A stretch of 64,000 nt of DNA from JAYVSZ01 sp043774925 (GTDB lineage Bacteria; Pseudomonadota; Gammaproteobacteria; Burkholderiales; Methylophilaceae): positions 62,001 through 126,000 of the forward strand of contig JAYVSZ010000031.1 of assembly GCA_043774925.1 (NCBI GenBank), in the 5' to 3' direction. Positions 24,613 to 32,816 of this stretch are shown piece after piece (the stretch's first letter is position 1; the number at the start of each line of letters is the position of its first letter). The notes beneath the pieces were generated by a model. That model searched no databases and was not told where the DNA came from. It was given only the letters and a program-made list of their open reading frames with translations. Made by a program: the position numbers and the translations under genes.

Positions 24613-25737
24613 TTAGTTACAGCCTGTTTCTTTTGAACCTTCAGCTTTAATTTCAACGCGACGGTTAGGTTGCAAGCAAGAAATTACTTTCTTAGATGTT
24701 TTACCTGGGCATTGAACTACCGGCTCAGACTCGCCTTTACCAACAGCAGTGATGATTGAAGCATCAACACCTTGCGCTGCCAAGTAGCTAGCTACTTGTT
24801 TTGCACGGCGCTCTGATAGTTTTTGGTTGTAAGAATCAGAACCGATACGGTCTGTGTGACCAGTCACTGTTACAGATTTGATTTCTGGATTCGCTTTGAT
24901 TTTTGCTGCTGCATCATCTAATGCGGCTTTACCTTCAGCTTGTAGGCTTGATTTATCGTAGGCAAATAGTTTTGCAGCATCCACAGTGATTGTTTCCATT
25001 TTTGGTGCGCAAGCTGGTGCTGGTGCTGGCGCTTCAACCACTGGTTCTGGCGCTGGTGCCGGTGCAGCGATTGGCATTGGTGCTGGCTCTGGAGCCGCTG
25101 CAGCAACCACTGGTGCTGGTGCGCCGAAACGGAATAAACCACCTAAGCTAAGTATTGTGTTTGCTGCAGTGCCACTTTTGTTAAATGTAGTGCCTGCAGC
25201 ACTGGCTTTATAGCGGCTCCATTGCTCACGCAAATCAGCTTGAATGCCAATATTGTCATTAAACAAGTACTGCGCGCCTAAACCCAACTCACCGAGCCAT
25301 GATGTTTTGCTAGCGTCTACCGTAAAGCCAGGAACATTATAATCACCTTTGTTGCGCGCAACACCTAAACCACCAAGTAAAAATGGACGGAAGTTGCTAC
25401 GGCTAAACATATACAAAGCGTCTAGAGCAATGCTTGGTTGTTTATAACGACCTGAAGCACCAGCAACACCAGTGTCTGCTAAAATTCTACCTGCATCAGC
25501 TCTAGCAGTTTCGTAACCTAAGCGACCTTGCAAATCCCAGCTTTCGCTTAATTCTTTACCGATGGCAAGTGAAGCGCCGTAACCGCTGCTTTTAGCATCT
25601 AAATCACGATCTGCGTGCATGTAATTCACACTTGGCACTGCGTACCATGCGCCACGGTACATATCTTCAGCAGATGCTGCAAAAGCTGTGAGGCTTAGTG
25701 CTGTTGCTACAGCTAAACCCATTAATTTTTTATTCAT
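24613..25737 (-). CDS. OmpA-family outer membrane protein
   Basis: This 374-residue exported protein begins with the signal peptide MNKKLMGLAVATALSLTAFA/ASA. An eight-strand-type beta barrel (about residues 25-205) follows, then a Pro/Ala/Val-rich linker (PAPVVAAAAPEPAPMP onwards), and a C-terminal OmpA domain (about 255-360) with VTGHTDRIGSDSYNQKLSERRA, which binds peptidoglycan. ATG 25737 is chosen because AGGAG lies 8 bases before it and it opens the signal peptide; an in-frame ATG 12 codons upstream adds an unlikely leader. Two cysteines near the C-terminus (CPGKTSKKVISC) may form a disulfide. A strong terminator follows. Confidence 0.92.
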   Translation of the reverse strand: MNKKLMGLAVATALSLTAFAASAEDMYRGAWYAVPSVNYMHADRDLDAKSSGYGASLAIGKELSESWDLQGRLGYETARADAGRILADTGVAGASGRYKQPSIALDALYMFSRSNFRPFLLGGLGVARNKGDYNVPGFTVDASKTSWLGELGLGAQYLFNDNIGIQADLREQWSRYKASAAGTTFNKSGTAANTILSLGGLFRFGAPAPVVAAAAPEPAPMPIAAPAPAPEPVVEAPAPAPACAPKMETITVDAAKLFAYDKSSLQAEGKAALDDAAAKIKANPEIKSVTVTGHTDRIGSDSYNQKLSERRAKQVASYLAAQGVDASIITAVGKGESEPVVQCPGKTSKKVISCLQPNRRVEIKAEGSKETGCN

Positions 25738-25816
25738 TGTATAAACTCCTAAAGTTGACTTACATTCAAACAAACATTAAAACAAACCTCTACTAACGCA
25801 CTATACTCAAACCAAG

Positions 25817-26542
25817 TTAACTATGCAACGATAAAGTTAAGCTTTCTTGCGCCTTTGCACGCGTTTTGTTGTGTTTGTGCAACACATTTTTAGCCTCTGT
25901 TATTTTATTGGCTGACAATGCAGATTGTCGCATATCATTTTCACATACGCCACCTCTAAAACCAATGAATGTAGGATTTAGCCTTTGTATAAATTCAATA
26001 TCTTGTGGTTTAAGCGAGCCAGCCAAGCCTGATTTTAAAGCATATTGCGCGCAGCTTTGCACAAAATGTTGTAAATGATTGTTAAGCAGCAAGTTTGTTA
26101 GAGAAACGGCTTTGTTTTGCGTATCCAACATCGCGCCATAAAACCCCGCTTGTTGAAGTTTTGCCAGCAGATCCAAATTTAACTCGGCATCGGCAAAAAA
26201 TACTGCCACAATTTTGATGTTAGTTTGCGTAAGCTTTAGCATTTCCGCGACGAAATCATCCGCAAAAAACAAGGCGCTCACGCCTATTTTCACAATATCC
26301 ACGCCTAATTCCACGCGTTTTTTAATGTCGCACAGCAAATCAGCTAATGCTGCGTGTCCTTCACCCACCGTTGCGCTCACTAGCGCAAGCCCATTTATCG
26401 CTCGCACGCTTTTTTCGCTGTCTATTAAATTCAGCGCACCTAGCGCACCCACATTTGGATCTTTCAAATCAATGATGTCTGCGCCTGCATGCAAGGCTAC
26501 AAGCGCTTCTTCGCTGTTTTTTACGCTAATGAGTAGCTGCAT
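25817..26542 (-). CDS. mfnB: (5-formylfuran-3-yl)methyl phosphate synthase-like protein (DUF556)
   Basis: This 241-residue TIM-barrel-type protein matches MfnB, which makes the furan precursor of methanofuran from glyceraldehyde-3-phosphate. The start MQLLISVKNSEEALVALHAGADIIDLKDPNVGALGAL is characteristic and carries a probable catalytic Lys in LKDP; VDIVKIGVSALF follows. ATG 26542 is preferred over upstream in-frame codons because the family begins there; it overlaps the DUF447 gene by 17 bases. In methylotrophic bacteria this gene travels with tetrahydromethanopterin-dependent formaldehyde oxidation genes. It ends the visible cofactor group. Confidence 0.87.
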   Translation of the reverse strand: MQLLISVKNSEEALVALHAGADIIDLKDPNVGALGALNLIDSEKSVRAINGLALVSATVGEGHAALADLLCDIKKRVELGVDIVKIGVSALFFADDFVAEMLKLTQTNIKIVAVFFADAELNLDLLAKLQQAGFYGAMLDTQNKAVSLTNLLLNNHLQHFVQSCAQYALKSGLAGSLKPQDIEFIQRLNPTFIGFRGGVCENDMRQSALSANKITEAKNVLHKHNKTRAKAQESLTLSLHS

Positions 26543-27095
26543 TTTCTTTGTAAAAACTTTCAATTTTTTCTGTGAGCCAAATCCAAGCTGCTTTTTCGCG
26601 CTCGCCCGCCGTTTTGTCGATGGCGATTTGCAAGTAAGCAAGCTCTGTTTCAATTTTTTCGCGCGGCAGCATGTGCAGGCGGCTTGCTAATACTGCCAAT
26701 TCTATCACTGCCGCTTGCGCGCGATTAAATCCAGCAAACGGTCGATGATTTTGCTCAAACACTTTTTCCATCACTAATTGCGGCCGCATTGCGTCTTCAC
26801 GCACTTCTACCAGTTTTAATTCTGCGTGCGCCAAACAGTCCGCCAGCCTGAAACCCTTTATTTTATTGGCTTCCAGCAGTTTCCAACCATTTCGATTGGT
26901 CAGCGCACCTGCAAAAACACGCACATCATCCGTCAAGTTCATCACCGCGTGTTTTGTCGCTAGAATATTATCTAAGGTTGTGGAAGGTTTATACGGCGAA
27001 ATTACTACGAAATCACCTTCGTAGCGAATGCCGAGCGGCGCAACATGCGGCGCGCCTGTTGCATCTTGGCTAATAATAATTGTTTCAAAAATCAT
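26526..27095 (-). CDS. DUF447 family protein (flavin-binding split-barrel type), H4MPT-associated
   Basis: This 189-residue protein opens with MIFETIIISQDATGAPHVAPLGIRY, the usual DUF447 beginning, with a split-barrel flavin-reductase-like core (FVVISPYKPSTTLDNILATKHAVMNLTDD) and a helical C-terminus (RPFAGFNRAQAAVIELAVLASRLHML). Members occur in methanogenic archaea and in bacteria with H4MPT-linked C1 transfer; the reaction is not established. It lies directly upstream of and overlaps mfnB. A REP element of about 100 bp separates it from the dihydropteroate synthase-like gene upstream. The role in methanopterin or methanofuran synthesis is by association. Confidence 0.82.
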   Translation of the reverse strand: MIFETIIISQDATGAPHVAPLGIRYEGDFVVISPYKPSTTLDNILATKHAVMNLTDDVRVFAGALTNRNGWKLLEANKIKGFRLADCLAHAELKLVEVREDAMRPQLVMEKVFEQNHRPFAGFNRAQAAVIELAVLASRLHMLPREKIETELAYLQIAIDKTAGEREKAAWIWLTEKIESFYKENAATH

Positions 27096-27107
27096 GCAAA
27101 TCCAACC

Positions 27108-27210
27108 CCGTCATCCTGAGCATAGCGAAGGATCCAGCCTAAATAAAAAGCCGCGCGTCGCGCGACACTGGATTCTTCGCCCAAAGGTGATTTTGGCTCA
27201 GAATGACAGG
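27108..27210. repeat. REP-type element, GTCATYCTGAGC family
   Basis: CGTCATCCTGAGCATAGCGA at the left and the inverted TTGGCTCAGAATGACAGG at the right bound a palindromic element with a GC-rich internal hairpin (CCGCGCGTCGCGCG). It is intergenic, inside the cofactor gene group. Related copies are at 49861-49951 and 52881-52965. Confidence 0.8.
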
Positions 27211-27225
27211 TCCTAAAACGCAGCA

Positions 27226-28635
27226 TCATTTTTGCTTTTTTTCTTTAAGCGAAGCTTCGCGATGCTTTACACGACCTGCCTTGGAAGGCGCATGGATATT
27301 GACTCCCCAGCTAAGCGGTTCATCTTGCACGTAGCGTTTACCAAGCTGATGCGCAATTTGCGCGCGCGCTAGCTCTACGCCCAAATAAAATGCGTGCGAA
27401 GCATCGTTTTCTACTTCTAATTTTGCATAAAAATTAAATGGGTCAACGTCCACAATTTGCCCATCGCGATTGTAAACATGCACGCCCGTTTCACTCACCA
27501 TTATTCTAAAACTCGGGTCTTTAATTTGCGCGGCAAACTCGTTAATTTCCTCAGCACTGTAAGAAAAAGGTTTTCTGTCATGCAAACCATTCAAATCCTT
27601 CGAATAGCCACGCGGTAGGCGGTCGTCCTGCTTGGCGGCAAACATCACACGGCGCGCAATATCCGCCTCTGCAATGGCATTGACAGCGTGCGGACTCACT
27701 GAAGTCGCCAACACCGCGTTGATATTAAGCTCGCTAATTAGCCCAAACAAAATCGCGTTAATACCCGTGGTGTCAGCATCTGTCAGCTCGGTCACATTGC
27801 CAATGCCCATCATGATGTCAATTTGCGGATATTTTTTGCGCAACTTGTGGTAACACACAATTGAGTCGGCCAGCCCAAAATGAATCGGGTCTAAAATTGG
27901 GTCGGCAATAAATTTTTTGCCTTTTTGCAGGCAAATTTCAATCGCGCGGTAAAGTGAGGCCATATTGCCAGACTTACTGGGAATCAATATCGGCGTGGCT
28001 TCCGCGGTATCGGCAATCCACAGCGTTTTTTCGGTGAGGCTGAGCAAATAATCCGCGCCCGCTTTGCCCGCCAGCAGCAATTCATCGGTGTTCATGCTAT
28101 CAACACTCACCTTAAAGTCTGCCGCTTTAAGCGCTTTAATCGCATCCGCTAAATGTGCAAAAGGCCTATTTGGCAAGCAGCCCAAATCAATCACGTTCGC
28201 GCCCTGCGCCTGAAAGCGCGCGGCTTTAGCTAAAATCTGCTCAACCGTTAAATCGGGCGCATCGACAATTTCTGCAAAAATTTGGCAGCTGTAATTGCTT
28301 AAATCTGGCGTTTTTCCATTTTGCCCAAAATATTGCGGCAAATCCTTCAAGTCGTCAGGGCCGCGCTCCACAGGAATACCGTATTGACGGTGCAATTGGC
28401 TTAAATCGCCTTGGCAAAGCCCGGGCAAAATCATTTTTTTTGCGTTGCCCGTGTTTTTCACGCGGCGTGCAATCATTTCTGGCGTCATTAACGCCGCAAC
28501 AGAAACGCCAATTTGCTCGATTCTGTACTTAAAATTCGGTGTTTTGGGATTGGCTTGCACTTCTTGCAGCACTTTATGCAAGCTTTTTTCCGCCAGTTTG
28601 CCAGTCAAAAAAAGTAAGTCTTCAGGCTTAGTCAT
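27226..28635 (-). CDS. Dihydropteroate synthase-like protein, H4MPT-associated
   Basis: This is a protein of about 469 residues. Its N-terminal region starts MTKPEDLLFLTGKLAEKSL, with an archaeal-type domain (about 1-130). A central pterin-binding TIM barrel resembles dihydropteroate synthase (ANVIDLGCLPNRPFAHLADAI, VSVDSMNTDELLLAG, FIADPILDPIHFG, IMMGIGNVTELTDADT; about 140-330), and a C-terminal extension is basic at the end. Bacterial members occur next to H4MPT genes and are thought to join a pterin to the arylamine side chain in methanopterin synthesis. ATG 28635 is preferred; it overlaps the flavoprotein gene by 8 bases. A longer in-frame start would lie inside a repeat element. Confidence 0.85.
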   Translation of the reverse strand: MTKPEDLLFLTGKLAEKSLHKVLQEVQANPKTPNFKYRIEQIGVSVAALMTPEMIARRVKNTGNAKKMILPGLCQGDLSQLHRQYGIPVERGPDDLKDLPQYFGQNGKTPDLSNYSCQIFAEIVDAPDLTVEQILAKAARFQAQGANVIDLGCLPNRPFAHLADAIKALKAADFKVSVDSMNTDELLLAGKAGADYLLSLTEKTLWIADTAEATPILIPSKSGNMASLYRAIEICLQKGKKFIADPILDPIHFGLADSIVCYHKLRKKYPQIDIMMGIGNVTELTDADTTGINAILFGLISELNINAVLATSVSPHAVNAIAEADIARRVMFAAKQDDRLPRGYSKDLNGLHDRKPFSYSAEEINEFAAQIKDPSFRIMVSETGVHVYNRDGQIVDVDPFNFYAKLEVENDASHAFYLGVELARAQIAHQLGKRYVQDEPLSWGVNIHAPSKAGRVKHREASLKEKKQK

Positions 28636-29185
28636 GTGAGTGCGCTGCTCTGATAGCCGCATGGATATTGGCTTGTAGCGCATCGATACTATCTACAACT
28701 TGTGTGAATTCAAATTGCGAAAGCTTTCCCACGTTATCCAAATCAATTTGTCGAGGATAGACATTCACCATATTTTCACGCGGCGCTTCAGATGTCAGTT
28801 CTGGCGCGGTATCACAGGCAAAAACGATGCTCGGCACGCGTGTTTTTCCAGCCTGCGCGTAAAGATTAGTGACTAAACTATCAGAGAAGCCAAACGCCAT
28901 TTTGGCAATGGTGTTAGAAGTAGCAGGCGCGATGACCAGCGTGTGGTATTTGCCTTCGTAAAACAGCTCCACTGGCACGCTACTGGCGGTTTTATCTTGG
29001 TAAAATTTATGGCCAGTTGCGTCTAATTGGGCTTGAAACCCATATTGCTTGATGATTTCTGCAGCAGCTTTGCTCAGAAAAATATCCACATTTTCAATGG
29101 TTTGCAGAATTTCAAGCGATTCGCGCAAATAATGGCCTGAGCCAGTAATTGCCCATGCGAGACGTTTTTGTAGAGGTAGATACAT
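28628..29185 (-). CDS. Flavoprotein of the AfpA/dihydromethanopterin reductase type
   Basis: This 185-residue flavoprotein shares the fold of flavin-dependent decarboxylases and DmrB-like dihydromethanopterin reductases. WAITGSGHYLRESLEIL at the N-terminus and YHTLVIAPATSNTIAKMAFGFSDSLVTNLYAQAGK in the middle (about 80-115) are typical FMN-binding parts. In methylotrophs such a gene accompanies the dihydropteroate synthase-like and DUF447 genes, so a role in reducing dihydromethanopterin is likely but not shown. Its final 17 codons (ALQANIHAAIRAAHSHD) are encoded by a dispersed repeat copy at 28641-28682, which may have replaced the original C-terminus. Confidence 0.82.
   Translation of the reverse strand: MYLPLQKRLAWAITGSGHYLRESLEILQTIENVDIFLSKAAAEIIKQYGFQAQLDATGHKFYQDKTASSVPVELFYEGKYHTLVIAPATSNTIAKMAFGFSDSLVTNLYAQAGKTRVPSIVFACDTAPELTSEAPRENMVNVYPRQIDLDNVGKLSQFEFTQVVDSIDALQANIHAAIRAAHSHD
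28641..28682. repeat. CATGGATATTGG hairpin repeat, copy within the flavoprotein gene end
   Basis: TGCGCT (28641-28646) pairs with AGCGCA (28677-28682), and AGCC/GGCT forms an inner stem around the core CATGGATATTGGCT at 28660-28673. It encodes the C-terminal residues ALQANIHAAIRA of the flavoprotein on the minus strand. Confidence 0.65.
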
Positions 29186-29249
29186 AGCGAGATTTTACAC
29201 CAGCCCCTATTAAGGTAAACTTATAATAAGCTTACCTAAAGGGTTTGCA

Positions 29250-29822
29250 CTAATTTGCAGTTGTTTCAGCCGCTGCTTTTGCATCCGCTTCCGCTTTATC
29301 TTTTTGCGCTTTTTCAATGGCTGCTTTTTCTTCAGCAGCTTTTGATTCGGCAATTTTTTTAAACTCTTCAGGTGATGCTGGCTGACCAATCATTACTTCG
29401 CTATCTTTATTATTTTTGCGGTCAAATACTAAATTATCGCCCAATATCACACGTACCCAATCAGGATAGCTATATGCTGTACCTTTGTTGTGATCGATAA
29501 TTGCTCCTATGCCGCCACCAAACAAAATGTTGCCAAACATGCCGCCATTTGCACGAGAAATCAGCGTGGCGAACCCTTTAGCTCCGTCTTTCTCACAGAT
29601 TACATTTAAGTTTTGACTGGAGCGATGAACTACCAAATTACTTGGTGTTGTAGCTAAAAACTCGCCGCGTTCATTTTTTGCGGAACACTTTGCACCTTCA
29701 ACCATCTTGTTTTCTGTGTATGTTTCCACCTTTACTGGTTGATTCGAATCTTTCGTAATTGTAGCGCAGCCTGTTAAAAACAAAATTCCGATTAGTGCAA
29801 TTGCTGTTTTATTTTTGTTCAT
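29250..29822 (-). CDS. Putative lipoprotein with Lys/Glu/Ala-rich C-terminus
   Basis: This 190-residue protein has a lipoprotein signal: basic start MNKNKT, hydrophobic core ALIGILFL and lipobox LTGC (Cys near residue 19). The mature part has VEGAKCSAKNERGEFLATTPSNLVVHRSSQNLNVIC, a beta-rich segment with one more cysteine pair, and a glycine-rich segment (GGMFGNILFGGGIGAIID) that could be membrane-associated. The tail (about 150-190) is an alpha-helical KAAEEKAAIEKAQKDKAE stretch. It resembles small lipoproteins of unknown function that accompany envelope stress genes, but I do not recognise a named family. It stands alone between purA and the cofactor genes. Confidence 0.8.
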   Translation of the reverse strand: MNKNKTAIALIGILFLTGCATITKDSNQPVKVETYTENKMVEGAKCSAKNERGEFLATTPSNLVVHRSSQNLNVICEKDGAKGFATLISRANGGMFGNILFGGGIGAIIDHNKGTAYSYPDWVRVILGDNLVFDRKNNKDSEVMIGQPASPEEFKKIAESKAAEEKAAIEKAQKDKAEADAKAAAETTAN

Positions 29823-29858
29823 TTTTACTGCTTTCTTTTTAATTAATAAAGTTTAATT

Positions 29859-31184
29859 TTATGCAAAAGGATGTTCAATCACAATCGTCTCATCCCGCTC
29901 CGGCCCCGTCGAAACAATGGCAATCGGCACGCCGCATAAGGCTTCTAGTCGTTTCAGGTAATTCTGCGCGTTTTTCGGCAAACCTTCCCAAGTTTTCACG
30001 CCAAATGAGTTTTCGCTCCAGCCTGCAACGGTTTCGTAGATTGGCTTGCAGCGCGCAACATCGTCTGCGCCAACTGGCAACATGTCGATGATTTTGCCAT
30101 CTAGCTCGTAAGCCGTGCAAATGTTCAGGCTATCAATGCCGTCTAACACGTCTAATTTAGTAATACACAAGCCTGTAAGGCCGTTAATACGGGCAGAGCG
30201 GCGCAATAGCGCGGCATCAAACCAGCCGCAGCGGCGTTTACGCTTGGTGACTGTGCCAAACTCTTGACCTTTAACCGACATTTGCGTGCCTGGCGCGCCT
30301 GCGGAATCAATATCCAGCTCGCTGGGGAACGGCCCACCGCCTACGCGCGTGGTATAAGCTTTGGTAATGCCCAAAACATAATGCAGCATATTTGCGCCAA
30401 CGCCCGTGCCAGCGCTTGCTTGGCCGGCAATGCAGTTGCTGGATGTGACATAAGGATATGTGCCATGGTCAATATCTAACAGCGCACCTTGCGCGCCTTC
30501 AAACAGCAAGTTTTCTCCGCGCGCATTGGCGGCATAAAGCTCTGCCGAAACATCAACAACCATTGGTTTTAAGGCAATGGCTTGCGCCATGCTGGCATCA
30601 TATTGCTGATTAAAATCAACCGCTTGTGCGCCTAAATAATTGGTGAGTACAAAGTTGTGATAATCCATGACTTCGCGCAATTTCTCGGCAAAACGTTCTG
30701 GGTAAAATAAATCGTAAACACGCAAGGCGCGGCGCGCCACTTTATCTTCGTAAGTTGGGCCAATGCCTTTGCCAGTGGTGCCTATTTTTATGGCGCGTTT
30801 TGCTTCGCGCGCGGTATCTAGCGCCACATGATGGCTTAAAATCAACGGGCAACCAGGGCTGACTTTTAGGCGATTTTTTACTTCCAAACCACCTTTTTCT
30901 AGCGCCGTGATTTCGCCCAGCAAATGGCCAGCATCCAGCACGACGCCGTTGCCGATGTAGCAATTAATGCCAGCGCGCACAATGCCAGAAGGCACGAGAT
31001 TGAGTTTGTAAACGCGTTGCGCCGCGCCTTGGCCAACGACCAGCGTGTGGCCTGCGTTGTGGCCGCCCTGAAAGCGCACTACGCCTTGTGCATGGTCGGT
31101 CAACCAATCGACAATTTTGCCTTTGCCTTCATCGCCCCATTGCGTGCCGATTACCACTACATTTTTTGCTACGTTTTTTGCCAT
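29859..31184 (-). CDS. purA: Adenylosuccinate synthetase
   Basis: PurA catalyses the first committed step from IMP to AMP using GTP and aspartate. The 441-residue protein shows [20 protein letters not shown] (P-loop-like, with catalytic Asp and GKGK), [50 protein letters not shown] and a C-terminal [11 protein letters not shown]. Length is typical (430-440). The gene follows hisZ on the same strand with a 61-base gap that contains a small hairpin repeat. The hflXKC-hisZ-purA order is common in betaproteobacteria. Confidence 0.97.
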   Translation of the reverse strand: MAKNVAKNVVVIGTQWGDEGKGKIVDWLTDHAQGVVRFQGGHNAGHTLVVGQGAAQRVYKLNLVPSGIVRAGINCYIGNGVVLDAGHLLGEITALEKGGLEVKNRLKVSPGCPLILSHHVALDTAREAKRAIKIGTTGKGIGPTYEDKVARRALRVYDLFYPERFAEKLREVMDYHNFVLTNYLGAQAVDFNQQYDASMAQAIALKPMVVDVSAELYAANARGENLLFEGAQGALLDIDHGTYPYVTSSNCIAGQASAGTGVGANMLHYVLGITKAYTTRVGGGPFPSELDIDSAGAPGTQMSVKGQEFGTVTKRKRRCGWFDAALLRRSARINGLTGLCITKLDVLDGIDSLNICTAYELDGKIIDMLPVGADDVARCKPIYETVAGWSENSFGVKTWEGLPKNAQNYLKRLEALCGVPIAIVSTGPERDETIVIEHPFA

Positions 31185-31208
31185 ATTGTCTTTAAAACCT
31201 TAAACTGG

Positions 31209-31228
31209 ATTCCCGCCTACGCGGGAAT
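31209..31228. repeat. Short REP hairpin (GATTCCCGC/GCGGGAATGACGG family)
   Basis: ATTCCCGC (31209-31216) pairs with GCGGGAAT (31221-31228) in the hisZ-purA gap. The flanking GGATTCCCGCCTACGCGGGA is a widespread intergenic repeat motif; related arms bound the element at 49672-49767. Confidence 0.7.
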
Positions 31229-31245
31229 GACGGGTGGTTATTTTT

Positions 31246-32418
31246 CTAAATTAATTCGACTTGCCACGCATTATTTTTTTGTACAAGTTTTCTATCGCAA
31301 TTAAGTTCATCTAATTGCGTTTTTACGTTTGGTAATTCTTGAATCACCACGTTACCATCTGCGCGCAGCGCCTCTATTTTTGCCAGCAAAGCCGCGTTCT
31401 CACCCGCCGGCGCTAAAATGGCTTTTTTAGTTTTTGCAGGCGCAAGTGCGGTGACGACACCGCGCAAATCTAAGCTAAAACCCGTTGCTGGGCGCGCGCG
31501 ACCAAACGCCTGACCGACTTCGTCATAACGTCCGCCCAGCGCCAATGGTCCTGCGTAGCCCTGTGCGTAGGCCGCAAACACAATGCCACTGTGGTAGTGA
31601 TAACCGCGCAGCTCGCTTAAATCGAAGCCGAGCCTTACATTAAAACCAGCTTGCGCATTCAAATCGCTTAATTTTTCTGTAACGCTATTCAAATCATTAA
31701 GCGCTTTAGTAATTTCTGGCAATTTTGGCAACACTTTTTCCGCTTGTTTCAAGATTTCCACGCCACCGTTTAAATCGGTCAAAACGATTAAATCTTGTTG
31801 AATTTTTGCGTCTAAATTTTGTGCAAGCGCGGCCACCGCAGCTTTATCCTTGCTCTGCAAGGCGCTATATAGCTCGCTCTCAAGGCTTTCACTAATATTG
31901 CCCGCTTTGATGAGCGCCTCGAAAATGCCAACGTGACTGAAATCAATATGCAGCTCGTTTAAGCCCAATAGTTGCAAAGCTTTAATCATCAAACGTTGAA
32001 TTTCGATGTCGCTTTCAATCCCTGCGTGGCCAAAAAGCTCCGCGCCTAATTGCAGCGGTTCGCGCGTGCGCGCAAGACCATCTGGTTTGGTGCGCAACAC
32101 GGTTCCAGCATAGCAAAGGCGGCTAACCCCTTGATGATTGAGCATGTGCGCATCAATGCGCGCGGCCTGCGGTGTAGTATCGGCGCGGATACCCATGAGG
32201 CGGCCAGTCAATTGATCGACCACTTTAAACGTCGCCAAATCTAAATCGCGGCCAGTGCCGGTGATGAGTGACTCCAAATATTCCAGCGTTGGCGGAATCA
32301 CATATTGATAGCCGTTTACTGCGAATAAATCCAACAATTGACGACGCAAAGACTCGATGCGCGCGGCTTCCGCGGGCATGACATCTTCGATAAACTCGGG
32401 AAGTAACCAGTTTTGCAT
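31246..32418 (-). CDS. hisZ: ATP phosphoribosyltransferase regulatory subunit HisZ
   Basis: HisZ is a catalytically inactive HisRS paralogue that forms a complex with short-form HisG for the first step of histidine synthesis. The 390-residue protein has the class II core: MQNWLLPEFIEDVMPAEAARIE at the start, TPQAARIDAHMLNHQGVSRLCYAGTVLRTKP, and GFDLSELRGYHYHSGIVFAAYA. ATG 32418 is chosen by family length. A TATAAT hexamer lies 7 bases upstream (minus strand 32431-32426), which could give a leaderless mRNA, or may belong to a ribosome-site region for a start three codons earlier. It sits in the usual hfl-hisZ-purA neighbourhood. Confidence 0.94.
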   Translation of the reverse strand: MQNWLLPEFIEDVMPAEAARIESLRRQLLDLFAVNGYQYVIPPTLEYLESLITGTGRDLDLATFKVVDQLTGRLMGIRADTTPQAARIDAHMLNHQGVSRLCYAGTVLRTKPDGLARTREPLQLGAELFGHAGIESDIEIQRLMIKALQLLGLNELHIDFSHVGIFEALIKAGNISESLESELYSALQSKDKAAVAALAQNLDAKIQQDLIVLTDLNGGVEILKQAEKVLPKLPEITKALNDLNSVTEKLSDLNAQAGFNVRLGFDLSELRGYHYHSGIVFAAYAQGYAGPLALGGRYDEVGQAFGRARPATGFSLDLRGVVTALAPAKTKKAILAPAGENAALLAKIEALRADGNVVIQELPNVKTQLDELNCDRKLVQKNNAWQVELI

Positions 32419-32463
32419 AAGCGCCATTATACCTTTAAAAGGCAAAAACAGCTTATTGGGGGA

Positions 32464-32595
32464 TTCTATAAATGCATTGTTTGAAATGCAGTGCAAGGCG
32501 CACGGAGCGCAGAAAGCGAGACAGTATGTTGTATTACGGCAAGGTTACGAGCACCGCGTAACGCAGCAATGCGTCCAAAACATGTGTTTATAGAA
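32464..32595. repeat. 132-bp imperfect palindromic element between DUF2065 gene and hisZ
   Basis: TTCTATAAA (32464-32472) and TTTATAGAA (32587-32595) are exact inverted ends; each continues imperfectly for about 30 bp (ATGCATTGTTTG-type against CATGTTTTGGACGC-type). The centre resembles that of the element at 18973-19075 (CAAGGCG...AGTATGT...ACGGCAAGG). It carries no gene and looks like a small non-autonomous element. Confidence 0.6.
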
Positions 32596-32606
32596 ACCCC
32601 AGTGTG

Positions 32607-32792
32607 CTAGTGGCTAAGGAAAAGGAGCAGTAATCCACCGAGAATTGACATGAGCCCAACAAAGCGTAATTGGCCATCTTTGAGTTGAATCATACGGCGA
32701 AACGTGTCGCGCCAGGCTTGAGGCGCCACAAATGGCAGCAAACCCTCAAACACCAGCATGAGGCCGAATGCGGCCAGCAGCGTGCCGTTCAT
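32607..32792 (-). CDS. DUF2065 small membrane protein
   Basis: This 61-residue protein has two hydrophobic helices: AAFGLMLVFEGLLPFVAPQAW (about residues 6-26) and RFVGLMSILGGLLLLFL (about 43-59). The linker is DTFRRMIQLKDGQLR. Length, the helix pair and the position right after hflC match DUF2065 proteins, which are conserved in the hflKC neighbourhood of proteobacteria. The function is unknown. It lies 24 bases past the hflC stop, probably in the same transcript. Confidence 0.85.
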   Translation of the reverse strand: MNGTLLAAFGLMLVFEGLLPFVAPQAWRDTFRRMIQLKDGQLRFVGLMSILGGLLLLFLSH

Positions 32793-32816
32793 GCGGATTT
32801 ACTTAGCATGCGCGCC

